DNA of 54,646 bases from an uncultured Alcaligenaceae bacterium (GTDB lineage: Bacteria > Pseudomonadota > Gammaproteobacteria > Burkholderiales > Burkholderiaceae_B): contig CALBMZ010000091.1 in assembly GCA_937896225.1 (NCBI GenBank), positions 1-54,646 of the forward strand. Direction: 5' to 3'. Of this stretch, positions 11,294 to 19,360 are shown one piece after another (within the stretch, counting starts at the first letter, position 1; each line of letters opens with the position of its first letter). Below the pieces are notes generated by a model. That model searched no databases and was not told the DNA's origin. It saw only the letters and a list, made by a program, of their open reading frames with translations. Made by a program: the position numbers and the translations under genes.

Positions 11294-12687
11294 AATATCG
11301 TATTCAACATATTCATTTTGTCGGTGTGGGCGGCTCAGGCATGAGCGGCATAGCAGAAGTTTTGCATAACTTAAGCTACAAAGTGTCAGGGTCAGATTTG
11401 GCCGAAAGCGCCGTTACCAAGCGCTTAGCTTCTTTGGGGGTCAATATACATATTGGTCATCACGCACAAAATATTGAAGGTGCTGATGCCATCGTGACTT
11501 CTACAGCGGTGACCAGTCATAACCCTGAAGTTTTAGCTGCACGACAAGCAAACGTGCCAGTGGTGCCGCGTGCAGTGATGTTGGCAGAACTCATGCGACT
11601 GAAGCGTGGCATTGCTGTGGCCGGTACGCATGGTAAAACCACGACAACCAGTTTAGTTTCAAGCATTTTTGCAGCAGCAGGTTTAGATCCGACCTTCGTT
11701 ATTGGTGGCAAACTAAACTCGGCAGGTGCAAACGCTAAGCTGGGGCAAGGTGACTATATTGTGGTCGAAGCTGACGAGTCAGACGCTTCTTTCTTAAATT
11801 TGTTACCCGTGATGGCCATCATCACCAATATTGACGTCGACCATATGGATACCTATGGCCACGACGTCACGAGACTGAAACAAGCCTTTATAACGTTTAC
11901 ACAGAATTTACCCTTCTACGGGTGTGTTGTTGTGTGTAGCGATGATCAGCATGTGAAAGAAATTATGCCCTTGATATCGCGCCCTCTTATTACCTATGGT
12001 TTAAATGAGCACGCTCAAGTACGTGCCACTGATGTCAAAGCAACTGGCACAAAAATGACGTTTACAGTGCACCGTTCGTTAAGAGGCGTATCGACTCAAC
12101 CATTTGATGTCACCTTAAACTTGCCAGGCTTGCATAATGTACGCAACGCTTTAGCTGCCATTGCCATTGCAACAGAAGTGGGTGTAGAAGAAGCTGAAAT
12201 ATCACAAGCTTTGGCAGCATTTGGTGGCGTCAATCGTCGTTTTACGCATGTGGGTGAATTTGCAGCCAAGCGCGGCGGCACATTTACGGTTATCGATGAT
12301 TATGGTCACCACCCCGTTGAAATGGCCGCCACCCTTGAGGCCGCGCGTGGGTCTTGGCCTGATCGCCGCATTGTCTTGGTTTTTCAGCCCCATCGATACA
12401 CCCGTACACGCGATTGTTTTGAAGCATTTGTTCAGGTGCTCAGCAGTGCTGACCAGTTGATCTTGACATCTGTTTACCCCGCGGGTGAAGCACCCATTGC
12501 CTCTGCAACCGCTCAAGTATTGGCGGAAAGGGTAAAGGAAGCGTGTCAGGTGATGCCAGTATTTATAGAAGACGTAAAGGGCTTGCCAGATGCCATTCGT
12601 GAAGTGGCACAAGCTGACGATGTGGTTTTAATTATGGGTGCGGGTTCAATTAGTCGTGTACCCGCATGGTTGGAGGCTATCGAATGA
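11290..12687 (+). CDS. murC: UDP-N-acetylmuramate--L-alanine ligase MurC
   Basis: MurC adds L-alanine to UDP-MurNAc, the first amino acid of the stem peptide. The frame is open well upstream, but the conserved N terminus ([20 protein letters not shown]) begins at the ATG at 11290, which overlaps the murG stop as ATGA. The 465-residue protein has the ATP loop GTHGKTTT at about 112-119, the [10 protein letters not shown] segment, [11 protein letters not shown] and DDYGHHPVE near residue 337. All three Mur ligase domains are complete. The end overlaps ddl by ATGA. Confidence 0.97.
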   Translation: MKYRIQHIHFVGVGGSGMSGIAEVLHNLSYKVSGSDLAESAVTKRLASLGVNIHIGHHAQNIEGADAIVTSTAVTSHNPEVLAARQANVPVVPRAVMLAELMRLKRGIAVAGTHGKTTTTSLVSSIFAAAGLDPTFVIGGKLNSAGANAKLGQGDYIVVEADESDASFLNLLPVMAIITNIDVDHMDTYGHDVTRLKQAFITFTQNLPFYGCVVVCSDDQHVKEIMPLISRPLITYGLNEHAQVRATDVKATGTKMTFTVHRSLRGVSTQPFDVTLNLPGLHNVRNALAAIAIATEVGVEEAEISQALAAFGGVNRRFTHVGEFAAKRGGTFTVIDDYGHHPVEMAATLEAARGSWPDRRIVLVFQPHRYTRTRDCFEAFVQVLSSADQLILTSVYPAGEAPIASATAQVLAERVKEACQVMPVFIEDVKGLPDAIREVAQADDVVLIMGAGSISRVPAWLEAIE

Positions 12688-13670
12688 TTGTGACGTTTCG
12701 TAAGGTGGGTGTCTTATATGGTGGGCGTTCGGCAGAACGAGAAGTTTCGTTAATGTCAGGTCAAGCTGTGTGTGAAGCCTTGCAAAGTCAGGGCGTCAAT
12801 GCACACCTTTTTGATACGGGTAAGCGTAGCTTGTCAGAGCTTGTCGAACAAGACTTTGATGCAGTATTTATTGCTTTGCATGGTCGTTATGGTGAAGATG
12901 GCACACTGCAAGGTGCGCTTGAGCTTCTGTCAATTCCCTACACGGGTAGCGGCCCGATGGCTTCGAGTTTGGCCATAGATAAAATTATGACAAAGCGTGT
13001 TTGGCTTGAGTCAGGTTTGCCTACCCCTGCTTATCGTGAGATTAAATCAGCATCTGACCTTGAGGGTCTTGAGCAAGCGTTAGGCTTACCTTTCATTATG
13101 AAACCACCGCACGAAGGCTCAACCCTGGGTTTAGTGAAAGTGCAGCATGCCAGTGAGATCAAAGCCGCGTATGAAAAAGTTAAACAGTTTGATGAAGTGG
13201 TGTTGGCAGAACAGTTTGTGTCAGGGCGTGAATATACGGTTGCTATTTTAGGCGCATCACCGCTGATTAAGCATGCACAGGCAACCGTTCAAGCCTTGCC
13301 TGTCATCGAAATTATTGCGCCAGGTGGCAATTACGATTACGAGCACAAATACTTTTCTGATAAGACGCAGTACATTTGCCCAGCCATCGTTTCAAATGAT
13401 TTATCTGCGCAGATGAGAGCGATGTCTGAACAGGCGTTTCTTGCACTGCGTTGTGAGGGATGGGCACGGGCTGACATCATGCTTGATGCACAAAATAATC
13501 CCTGGTTAATAGAGATCAATACCTCGCCGGGCATGACCAGTCATTCGCTGGTTCCAATGGCCGCCAAAGCGTCGGGCATGAGTTTTGCAAAGCTTTGCGT
13601 ACATATTTTGAGCCAAGCACGCTGCAAGGTTGGCTTGTCTCATCGAACACATCTAGGTGAGGGCCAATAA
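12684..13670 (+). CDS. ddl: D-alanine--D-alanine ligase
   Basis: Ddl joins two D-alanines, giving the dipeptide used by the MurF half of the fusion protein encoded upstream. The ATG at 12684 overlaps the murC stop (ATGA). An in-frame start at 12666 adds six residues but lies inside murC. The 328-residue protein is an ATP-grasp enzyme with [17 protein letters not shown] at the N terminus, LHGRYGEDG near residues 62-70, PPHEGSTLG near 144-152 and the metal-binding C-terminal stretch [17 protein letters not shown]. This corresponds to the DdlB type found in dcw clusters. Confidence 0.96.
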   Translation: MIVTFRKVGVLYGGRSAEREVSLMSGQAVCEALQSQGVNAHLFDTGKRSLSELVEQDFDAVFIALHGRYGEDGTLQGALELLSIPYTGSGPMASSLAIDKIMTKRVWLESGLPTPAYREIKSASDLEGLEQALGLPFIMKPPHEGSTLGLVKVQHASEIKAAYEKVKQFDEVVLAEQFVSGREYTVAILGASPLIKHAQATVQALPVIEIIAPGGNYDYEHKYFSDKTQYICPAIVSNDLSAQMRAMSEQAFLALRCEGWARADIMLDAQNNPWLIEINTSPGMTSHSLVPMAAKASGMSFAKLCVHILSQARCKVGLSHRTHLGEGQ

Positions 13671-13673
13671 ATT

Positions 13674-14480
13674 ATGTGGAATGAGGCACGCATCATCAAC
13701 GCTTTAGCCAACACGCTAGTGATACTAGCGCTTTTGGCATTGCTGGTGGGCGGGCTTTTTTGGACTTTGCGTCTTCCCATGTTTACTTTACAGAAAATTG
13801 AAATTGAAGCTCAGCAGGGTACGAACCTTCAGCACACAACAACTAAAGAAGTAGAAAGTGCGTTATCAGGTCGCTTAAGTGGTAATTTCTTCTCTATTAA
13901 TTTGTCGCAGACGCGTGAAGTATTTGAAACGTTGCCTTGGGTTCGCTATGCGGCCGTTCGGCGTATATGGCCGAACACGTTAAGGATCTCTGTTGAAGAG
14001 CAGCAGCCTTTGGCGCTGTGGAACGATACGCAAATGGTCAATACTTGGGGCCAGTTGTTTACAGCGAATCGTGCCGCAGTAGATAACGAGGATAGCTTGC
14101 CTCAATTTATAGGGCCAGATGGCTCAGAGCGGTTGATGGTTCAGCGTTACGCAGAGTTAACACGTTGGTTCGCACCGCTTGATGTTAGAGCAAAGCAGTT
14201 AACTCTAAACGATCGTTATGCATGGCAGGTTTCGCTATCAAATGGTATGACGCTTGATTTAGGACGAGACCCTGGTGCAGATGCACCTGATCCTCAAGTC
14301 GGTATACCGGGTGCCCTGTCTTTTGCACAAAGAATTGAAAGGTTTGTTCAAGCTTGGCCTAAAGCACAGCAAAAACTGCACGGCCGTGTTGCAACGCATG
14401 CAGACTTACGATACCCAAATGGTTTTGCCCTAACTCTGGCAGCTTTGTCAGAGCCCGTTAACTCAAAAAAGAAACGTTAA
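13674..14480 (+). CDS. ftsQ: Cell division protein FtsQ
   Basis: FtsQ links early and late divisome proteins through FtsL and FtsB. The 268-residue protein has a short cytoplasmic tail, one membrane segment at about residues 12-34, a POTRA domain of about 70 residues (FTLQKIEIEAQQG onward) and a beta-rich FtsQ domain with PWVRYAAVRRIWPNTLRI and the EEQQPLALWN motif. The start at 13674 follows a GAGGG site at 13659-13663. The gap to ftsA is only 4 bases. Confidence 0.94.
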   Translation: MWNEARIINALANTLVILALLALLVGGLFWTLRLPMFTLQKIEIEAQQGTNLQHTTTKEVESALSGRLSGNFFSINLSQTREVFETLPWVRYAAVRRIWPNTLRISVEEQQPLALWNDTQMVNTWGQLFTANRAAVDNEDSLPQFIGPDGSERLMVQRYAELTRWFAPLDVRAKQLTLNDRYAWQVSLSNGMTLDLGRDPGADAPDPQVGIPGALSFAQRIERFVQAWPKAQQKLHGRVATHADLRYPNGFALTLAALSEPVNSKKKR

Positions 14481-14484
14481 TGCT

Positions 14485-15711
14485 ATGACTCGTGACATCA
14501 AAGATCTGATCGTCGGCCTAGATATCGGCACCACAAAAATAGTGGCTGTCGTCGCAGAGGTCTTGCCAGAAGGACGATTTGAAGTGCTCGGTTTAGGTCA
14601 GCATGAATCTAAAGGCATGCGAAAAGGGGTCGTCGTTAATATTGAAGCGACGGTAAGCTCCATACAGCGTGCGCTTGAAGAGGCCGAGCTGATGGCCGAC
14701 TGCAAAATACGTGATGTTTATACGGGCATAGCCGGAAACCATATTCGTAGCTTTAATTCAAGTGGAATGGTGGCGGTGAAAGATAAAGAGGTTAACGCTG
14801 CTGATGTGGCGCGTGTGATTGAAACGGCCAAGGCGGTCAACATACCGACAGATCAGCAAGTTCTGCATGTCTTGACACAAGAGTTTATTGTAGATAGCCA
14901 AGATGATATTCGCGAGCCAATTGGCATGAGCGCCCTGCGGCTAGAAGTTAAAGTACACATTGTGACGGGAGCGGTCAGTGCTGCACAGAACATTATTAAG
15001 TGTGTGCGCCGTTGTGGGCTAGAAGTTCAAGATTTGATTTTGCAACCACTCGCCTCTAGCTTGGCATGCTTAACGGCTGATGAAAAAGAACTTGGGGTAG
15101 TTTTAATTGATATGGGTGGTGGCACTACAGATGTTGCCATTTACACGGGCGGTGCTATTCGATACACCGCTGTCTTTCCTATCGCAGGCGATCAGATCAC
15201 GAATGATATCGCCGCCATGTTGCGTACCCCAACCCCTGATGCCGAAGAAATTAAATTGCGCTACGGCGTAGCCAAACAAGTTTTAGCAAGCCCAGACGAA
15301 AGTGTTGAAGTGCCTGGCTTGGGTGATCGCGGGCCAAGATTGGTCAATCGTCAAGCTTTAGGCGCGGTGATTGAACCTCGCATTGAAGAGCTATTTGCTC
15401 TTGTGCAACAAGATATTCGTGAGCAAGGTTTTGAGGATCTGCTGGCCTCAGGCGTCGTGCTGACGGGTGGAACATCGCTTATGCCTGGCATTGTTGAATT
15501 GGCAGAAGATGTTTTTCTAAAGCCCGTTCGAGTCGCTGTACCAGAATACGACGGTAGTTTGGCAGATGTGATGCGAAACCCTAGATTTTCAACAGTAATG
15601 GGTTTGCTAGGTGAGGCTCGTATTCAAAGATTACGGGGCCGCAAAGTTTCACAACAAACCGGTAGTTTTTCAAAGGTAATTGCGCGTATGCGCGAGTGGT
15701 TTATGAATTGA
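14485..15711 (+). CDS. ftsA: Cell division protein FtsA
   Basis: FtsA is an actin-like ATPase that tethers FtsZ to the membrane. The 408-residue protein starts with the phosphate-binding loop VGLDIGTTKIVAVVAE, contains LIDMGGGTTDVAIY (phosphate 2) near residues 208-221 and VLTGGTSLMPGI (adenosine motif) near 327-338. It ends in an amphipathic helix (SKVIARMREWFMN), the membrane-targeting sequence. The 1C domain sits between the first two motifs as usual. Confidence 0.97.
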   Translation: MTRDIKDLIVGLDIGTTKIVAVVAEVLPEGRFEVLGLGQHESKGMRKGVVVNIEATVSSIQRALEEAELMADCKIRDVYTGIAGNHIRSFNSSGMVAVKDKEVNAADVARVIETAKAVNIPTDQQVLHVLTQEFIVDSQDDIREPIGMSALRLEVKVHIVTGAVSAAQNIIKCVRRCGLEVQDLILQPLASSLACLTADEKELGVVLIDMGGGTTDVAIYTGGAIRYTAVFPIAGDQITNDIAAMLRTPTPDAEEIKLRYGVAKQVLASPDESVEVPGLGDRGPRLVNRQALGAVIEPRIEELFALVQQDIREQGFEDLLASGVVLTGGTSLMPGIVELAEDVFLKPVRVAVPEYDGSLADVMRNPRFSTVMGLLGEARIQRLRGRKVSQQTGSFSKVIARMREWFMN

Positions 15712-15848
15712 AGTACAGCATTAGAAGTGAATTTTAATAATTAGAGGTAAATAGAAGTAAACGTTAGTTAAAAGTAGTTTTATAAGCTGTTTCAAGAGGC
15801 ATTCTTTATTTTTTATTCTTGCAGTACTCAGACTTGAGGGAGTCGATC
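15712..15848 (+). promoter_or_regulatory. ftsA-ftsZ intergenic region, AT-rich with degenerate repeats
   Basis: These 137 bases separate ftsA from ftsZ, the first sizeable gap in an otherwise tightly packed cluster. The segment is AT-rich and holds about four degenerate copies of a motif close to TAGAAGTAA (15722-15730, 15742-15750, 15752-15760 and a weaker one near 15770). A GAGGGAG ribosome-binding site lies at 15836-15842. In many bacteria ftsZ has its own promoters here, so an ftsZ promoter is a reasonable inference. I cannot place exact -35/-10 boxes with confidence. Confidence 0.4.
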
Positions 15849-17021
15849 ATGATGTTTGAAATGTTAGAAAATACACAAAAAACGACAATTATTAAGGTTG
15901 TTGGCGTTGGTGGCGCAGGCGGTAATGCGGTTGCCCATATGATGCGTTCTGGTGTGCAGGGCGTCGATTTTATTTGCTGCAACACTGACGCACAAGCCTT
16001 AGCGGCTACCGGTGCGCCTGTGCAAATTCGCCTTGGTCGTACTGGATTAGGTGCTGGTGCAAAGCCAGATCAAGGTCGGGCTGCAGCAGAAACAGCGCGT
16101 GAAGAAATTCGCTCGGCTTTAAATGGCGCCAATATGGTGTTTATTACAGCAGGTATGGGTGGCGGTACGGGTACTGGTGCAGGCCCAATTGTTGCCGAAG
16201 TAGCTAAAGAGCTGGGCATATTAACAGTTGGGGTTGTGACCAAACCGTTTTCTTTTGAGGGAAACCGACGCGCAAAAATGTCTGAAGATGGTGTGAGTGA
16301 GCTGTCAAAGCATGTTCACTCTTTGATCGTTGTTTTAAACGAAAATCTCTACACCACTATGTCTGAAGACGCGACACAAGAAGACTGCTTTCGCGCGGCT
16401 GACGATGTGTTGCATAACGCTTGTGCAGGCATTGCTGAAATTATCAATGTAGAAGGCAATGTTAACGTTGACTTTGAAGACGTTAAAACCATTATGGGCG
16501 AGCAAGGTCAGGCCATGATGGGTACGGCAATTGCCAGCGGTGAAAATCGGGCGATTGAGGCGGCTAAACAAGCTGTTGCATGCCCATTACTTGAAGGTGT
16601 TGACTTACAGGGTGCTAAAGGGGTGTTGATAAACATTACAGCAAGTCGCTCACTCAAAATGCGAGAAACTCGGCAAATTATGGACCACATTAAAGACTTT
16701 GCTGCTGAAGATGCCAATGTCATATTTGGAACGGCCTATGATGAGTCGATGGGTGACAATTTGCGCGTGACTGTCGTGGCAACGGGTTTGGGCCGTACAT
16801 TGTCGCGCCCACATTTGGTGCATAATCTAGATAAGCAAGAAGGTCTGCGAACGGGTACTGATAATATGCAGATGATGACTGACGCAAGGGCGCAAGACTT
16901 TCAAGTGCCCACCGTGCTGCGCAACCCACGTACCCAAGCTTCTGCTCAGGTGCGTGCGCTCGAAACGTCTGGTATGGAGCACTATGACATACCTGCTTTC
17001 CTACGGCGTCAGGCAGACTAA
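15849..17021 (+). CDS. ftsZ: Cell division protein FtsZ
   Basis: FtsZ is the tubulin-like GTPase that forms the division ring. The ATG at 15849 is chosen because a strong GAGGGAG site lies six bases upstream; the next codon is also ATG and could be used instead. A longer frame from 15819 would add ten residues with no family match. The 390-residue protein has VGVGGAGGNAV near 18-28, the tubulin signature GGGTGTG at 104-110, and a C-terminal peptide (YDIPAFLRRQAD) that binds FtsA and ZipA-type partners. The linker before it is short, about 50 residues. Confidence 0.97.
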   Translation: MMFEMLENTQKTTIIKVVGVGGAGGNAVAHMMRSGVQGVDFICCNTDAQALAATGAPVQIRLGRTGLGAGAKPDQGRAAAETAREEIRSALNGANMVFITAGMGGGTGTGAGPIVAEVAKELGILTVGVVTKPFSFEGNRRAKMSEDGVSELSKHVHSLIVVLNENLYTTMSEDATQEDCFRAADDVLHNACAGIAEIINVEGNVNVDFEDVKTIMGEQGQAMMGTAIASGENRAIEAAKQAVACPLLEGVDLQGAKGVLINITASRSLKMRETRQIMDHIKDFAAEDANVIFGTAYDESMGDNLRVTVVATGLGRTLSRPHLVHNLDKQEGLRTGTDNMQMMTDARAQDFQVPTVLRNPRTQASAQVRALETSGMEHYDIPAFLRRQAD

Positions 17022-17048
17022 GTTATAAGTTAGTTTAGCGATTCCCTC

Positions 17049-17080
17049 TGCCACCTTGCCTCACTTGGGGCCAGGTGGCA
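17049..17080 (+). terminator. Possible stem-loop downstream of ftsZ
   Basis: TGCCACCT at 17049-17056 is complementary to AGGTGGCA at 17073-17080, with some further pairing inside the 16-base loop. It sits 28 bases after the ftsZ stop. There is no clear T-run after it, so it may be a weak terminator or an mRNA-stabilising hairpin. Confidence 0.35.
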
Positions 17081-17219
17081 AATAGGTGATGCGTTTGCTC
17101 AATTATTGGGTGTTTTGCCGTTCCAAAGTGAGTTGTGTTTTCCAAAGAATCATGACGATAGTTAAAAAAAGCATTACAATTTATTAAATATATTTAAATT
17201 CATAGGGTTGGCTTTTTAA

Positions 17220-18143
17220 ATGTTTCGTCAGCGTACGATTAAAAAAATTGTATCTACTGTTGGTGTGGGCTTGCATTCAGGTCAGCGCGTTGAATTGACG
17301 CTGCGCCCTGCTCAGGCAGACACGGGTATTGTCTTTCATCGAGTAGATTGCGAGCCTGTTGTTGATATTCCAGCAAACGCCTCAATGGTCAGTGATACGC
17401 GTATGGCGTCTGTGCTTCAGGTGCAGGGCGTTCGAGTGTCAACCGTTGAGCACTTGATGTCAGCCTTGGCGGGTTTGGGCATTGATAATTTACACATCGA
17501 TATCAATGCCGAAGAAGTGCCTATTATGGACGGTAGTGCCGCTACATTTGTGTACCTTCTAAGATCAGCGGGTGTAGAAGAACAGCGAGCACCCAAACAG
17601 TTTATTAGGGTGCTCAAACCAGTCGAAATTTCAGAAGGTGAGGGTGAGCATAGAAAATGGGCTCGTCTTGAGCCTCATGAAGGTTTTGCGCTTTCTTTTT
17701 CAATCGACTTCAAACACCCTGCAATCGATGCAACCGCTGGCTTTGCTGAAATCGACTTTGCAGACCAGTCTTATATTAAAGAAATTGCTCGTGCCCGTAC
17801 ATTCGGCTTTGTGAGCGAGGTTGAGGCATTGCGTTCGATGGGCCTGGCACGTGGAGGCAGCTTAGAAAATGCAATCGTGCTTGATGAATACCGAGTTCTC
17901 AATGCAGATGGCTTGCGTTATGAAGACGAGTTCGTGAAACATAAAATTTTAGATGCCATTGGTGACTTATATCTTATCGGCAAACCATTGGTTGCACGCT
18001 ACGTCGCATGCAAATCAGGTCACGCTATTAATAATCAGCTCGCTCGCAAACTATTGGCCCAGGCAGACGCTTGGGAATGGGTAACCTACGAGTCAGCAGA
18101 AAAAGCCCCTGCAGCGTTTAAACACGCCTGGCAATTAGCTTAG
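17220..18143 (+). CDS. lpxC: UDP-3-O-acyl-N-acetylglucosamine deacetylase LpxC
   Basis: LpxC carries out the committed step of lipid A synthesis, a zinc-dependent deacetylation. The 307-residue protein starts with [19 protein letters not shown] and contains [18 protein letters not shown] (zinc-ligand histidine near residue 78), RARTFGF near 191-197 and [15 protein letters not shown] near 240-254, which supplies the other zinc ligands H and D. It lies after ftsZ, the standard order in proteobacteria. The 198-base gap before it is very AT-rich near 17160-17215 and probably contains a promoter. The last 26 bases overlap the convergent DciA-like gene. Confidence 0.97.
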   Translation: MFRQRTIKKIVSTVGVGLHSGQRVELTLRPAQADTGIVFHRVDCEPVVDIPANASMVSDTRMASVLQVQGVRVSTVEHLMSALAGLGIDNLHIDINAEEVPIMDGSAATFVYLLRSAGVEEQRAPKQFIRVLKPVEISEGEGEHRKWARLEPHEGFALSFSIDFKHPAIDATAGFAEIDFADQSYIKEIARARTFGFVSEVEALRSMGLARGGSLENAIVLDEYRVLNADGLRYEDEFVKHKILDAIGDLYLIGKPLVARYVACKSGHAINNQLARKLLAQADAWEWVTYESAEKAPAAFKHAWQLA

Positions 18144-18582
18144 CTACGGCATCGGCTAAGGGGCCAGGTTCAAGCCCGTTAGCCAACTCTACAAAATGAC
18201 TCAGGTCGCTTCTGTCAATAGGTCGAGCCTCTTTGGCCATATGAACCGCATTGGGTATGGGCGGTTCGGCTAACACTTTAATGGTGACGACATCAACTTT
18301 ATGGCCTAAGTCGGTCATGCGGCTTTGAATTCTTGGAACAAACTGACGTAATTTAGCAGCTTGTGCAGAACCTTGGGTGCCAAGCTTTAACTCGCCATCA
18401 CCCCATTTCACCACTACAAAATGCTTTTGTAGTGCAGTCGGTAGCTGCTGTGCGAGGCTATCTTGAAGCGCCAAAAGCCGCTGTGCTGTTAAAAGAACAG
18501 ATGCGCTTGTACTTTCTTGGCCGAGCCAGCCTAGTACTTGTGCTGAGACAGAGCTGCCCACCTTTGTGTTTGTTCGACTCAT
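18118..18582 (-). CDS. DUF721 / DciA-like protein
   Basis: The 154-residue protein resembles the DUF721 (DciA) family. DciA proteins help load the replicative helicase DnaB in bacteria that lack DnaC. The family's KH-like core would cover the segment [32 protein letters not shown] near residues 54-85. DUF721 genes commonly sit next to lpxC, the M23 peptidase gene and secA in betaproteobacteria, which agrees with this location. It reads opposite to both neighbours: its 3' end overlaps that of lpxC, and its start is 46 bases from the divergent M23 gene. Family assignment is moderate because the sequence is poorly conserved. Confidence 0.7.
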   Translation of the reverse strand: MSRTNTKVGSSVSAQVLGWLGQESTSASVLLTAQRLLALQDSLAQQLPTALQKHFVVVKWGDGELKLGTQGSAQAAKLRQFVPRIQSRMTDLGHKVDVVTIKVLAEPPIPNAVHMAKEARPIDRSDLSHFVELANGLEPGPLADAVAKLIARRV

Positions 18583-18628
18583 AGCTTGATATGGTTAGAG
18601 TGTTTAATGATCATTTAAGAATAGTCTA

Positions 18629-19330
18629 ATGCATCGGTCAAGAATTGTCAGTTTCAAGCAGTATGTCTTGCATAGCGTAATGATGTTTATGGGTTCAATG
18701 TTTGCCCTTTGCTCTTTGTCGGTTCATGCATTACAGCAAAGTACGCAAGATAAAGCCGTTGAGTTATTCCAAGAAACTCCGACACAAGAAACTCCGACAC
18801 AAGACAGGAGCATTAAAAAATTAAATGTATACAAACTTAGGAAAATATTGCTTAACATGCAATTAAAAAGAATTAAATGCTACTTAAATGTACCGATACT
18901 GGGCAAAATGAGGTTGTCGTCTAATTTTGGAATGCGGCAAGACCCCGTTCATGGTGGGGTGAAGAAGCACAGTGGGGTTGACCTAACGAGCCCTTCGGGC
19001 ACACCTATTTTGGCGGTTGCAAGCGGTCGGGTCGTCAGCGCTGGGTGGCATCATGCGTACGGTTTAAACATTGAAATTGAGCACGGCCCTGATTGGCGAT
19101 CACGTTATGCTCATGCTAAGTTGCTTTATGTCAAAATAGGGCAGACCGTTGAGTCAGGTCAATTTATTGGTCAGGTGGGCTCAACGGGGCGTTCAACAGG
19201 ACCACATTTGCATTTTGAAATTTGGCAAAATGGCCAGCCGATTGATCCATATTTAGTGGTTAAAGGTTTACCAGTTCGCCATAAAAGATATGAAGCCTCT
19301 TGGCCTGCTGTACACTATGAAGTTCGATGA
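18629..19330 (+). CDS. M23 family metallopeptidase (LytM-like), exported
   Basis: The 233-residue protein has an N-terminal hydrophobic segment (about residues 14-34) acting as signal peptide or anchor and a C-terminal M23 domain from about residue 95. Zinc-binding residues are visible: H114 and D118 in HSGVDL, and H193/H195 in GPHLHFE, with H162 as likely catalytic partner. These enzymes cleave peptide bonds in peptidoglycan. The linker contains the tandem peptide repeat QETPTQETPTQ (residues 48-58), made by a 15-base DNA repeat near 18769-18800. It is placed between lpxC/DciA and secA, a common arrangement in Burkholderiales. Confidence 0.9.
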   Translation: MHRSRIVSFKQYVLHSVMMFMGSMFALCSLSVHALQQSTQDKAVELFQETPTQETPTQDRSIKKLNVYKLRKILLNMQLKRIKCYLNVPILGKMRLSSNFGMRQDPVHGGVKKHSGVDLTSPSGTPILAVASGRVVSAGWHHAYGLNIEIEHGPDWRSRYAHAKLLYVKIGQTVESGQFIGQVGSTGRSTGPHLHFEIWQNGQPIDPYLVVKGLPVRHKRYEASWPAVHYEVR

Positions 19331-19360
19331 TGGGCGCATTCGCTCTGGGTTTTGTCACGC

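Noticed and set aside
12202-12612. A 136-codon open frame on the minus strand inside murC
   Set aside because: It is fully antisense to a well-conserved gene, has no family features and no ribosome-binding site.
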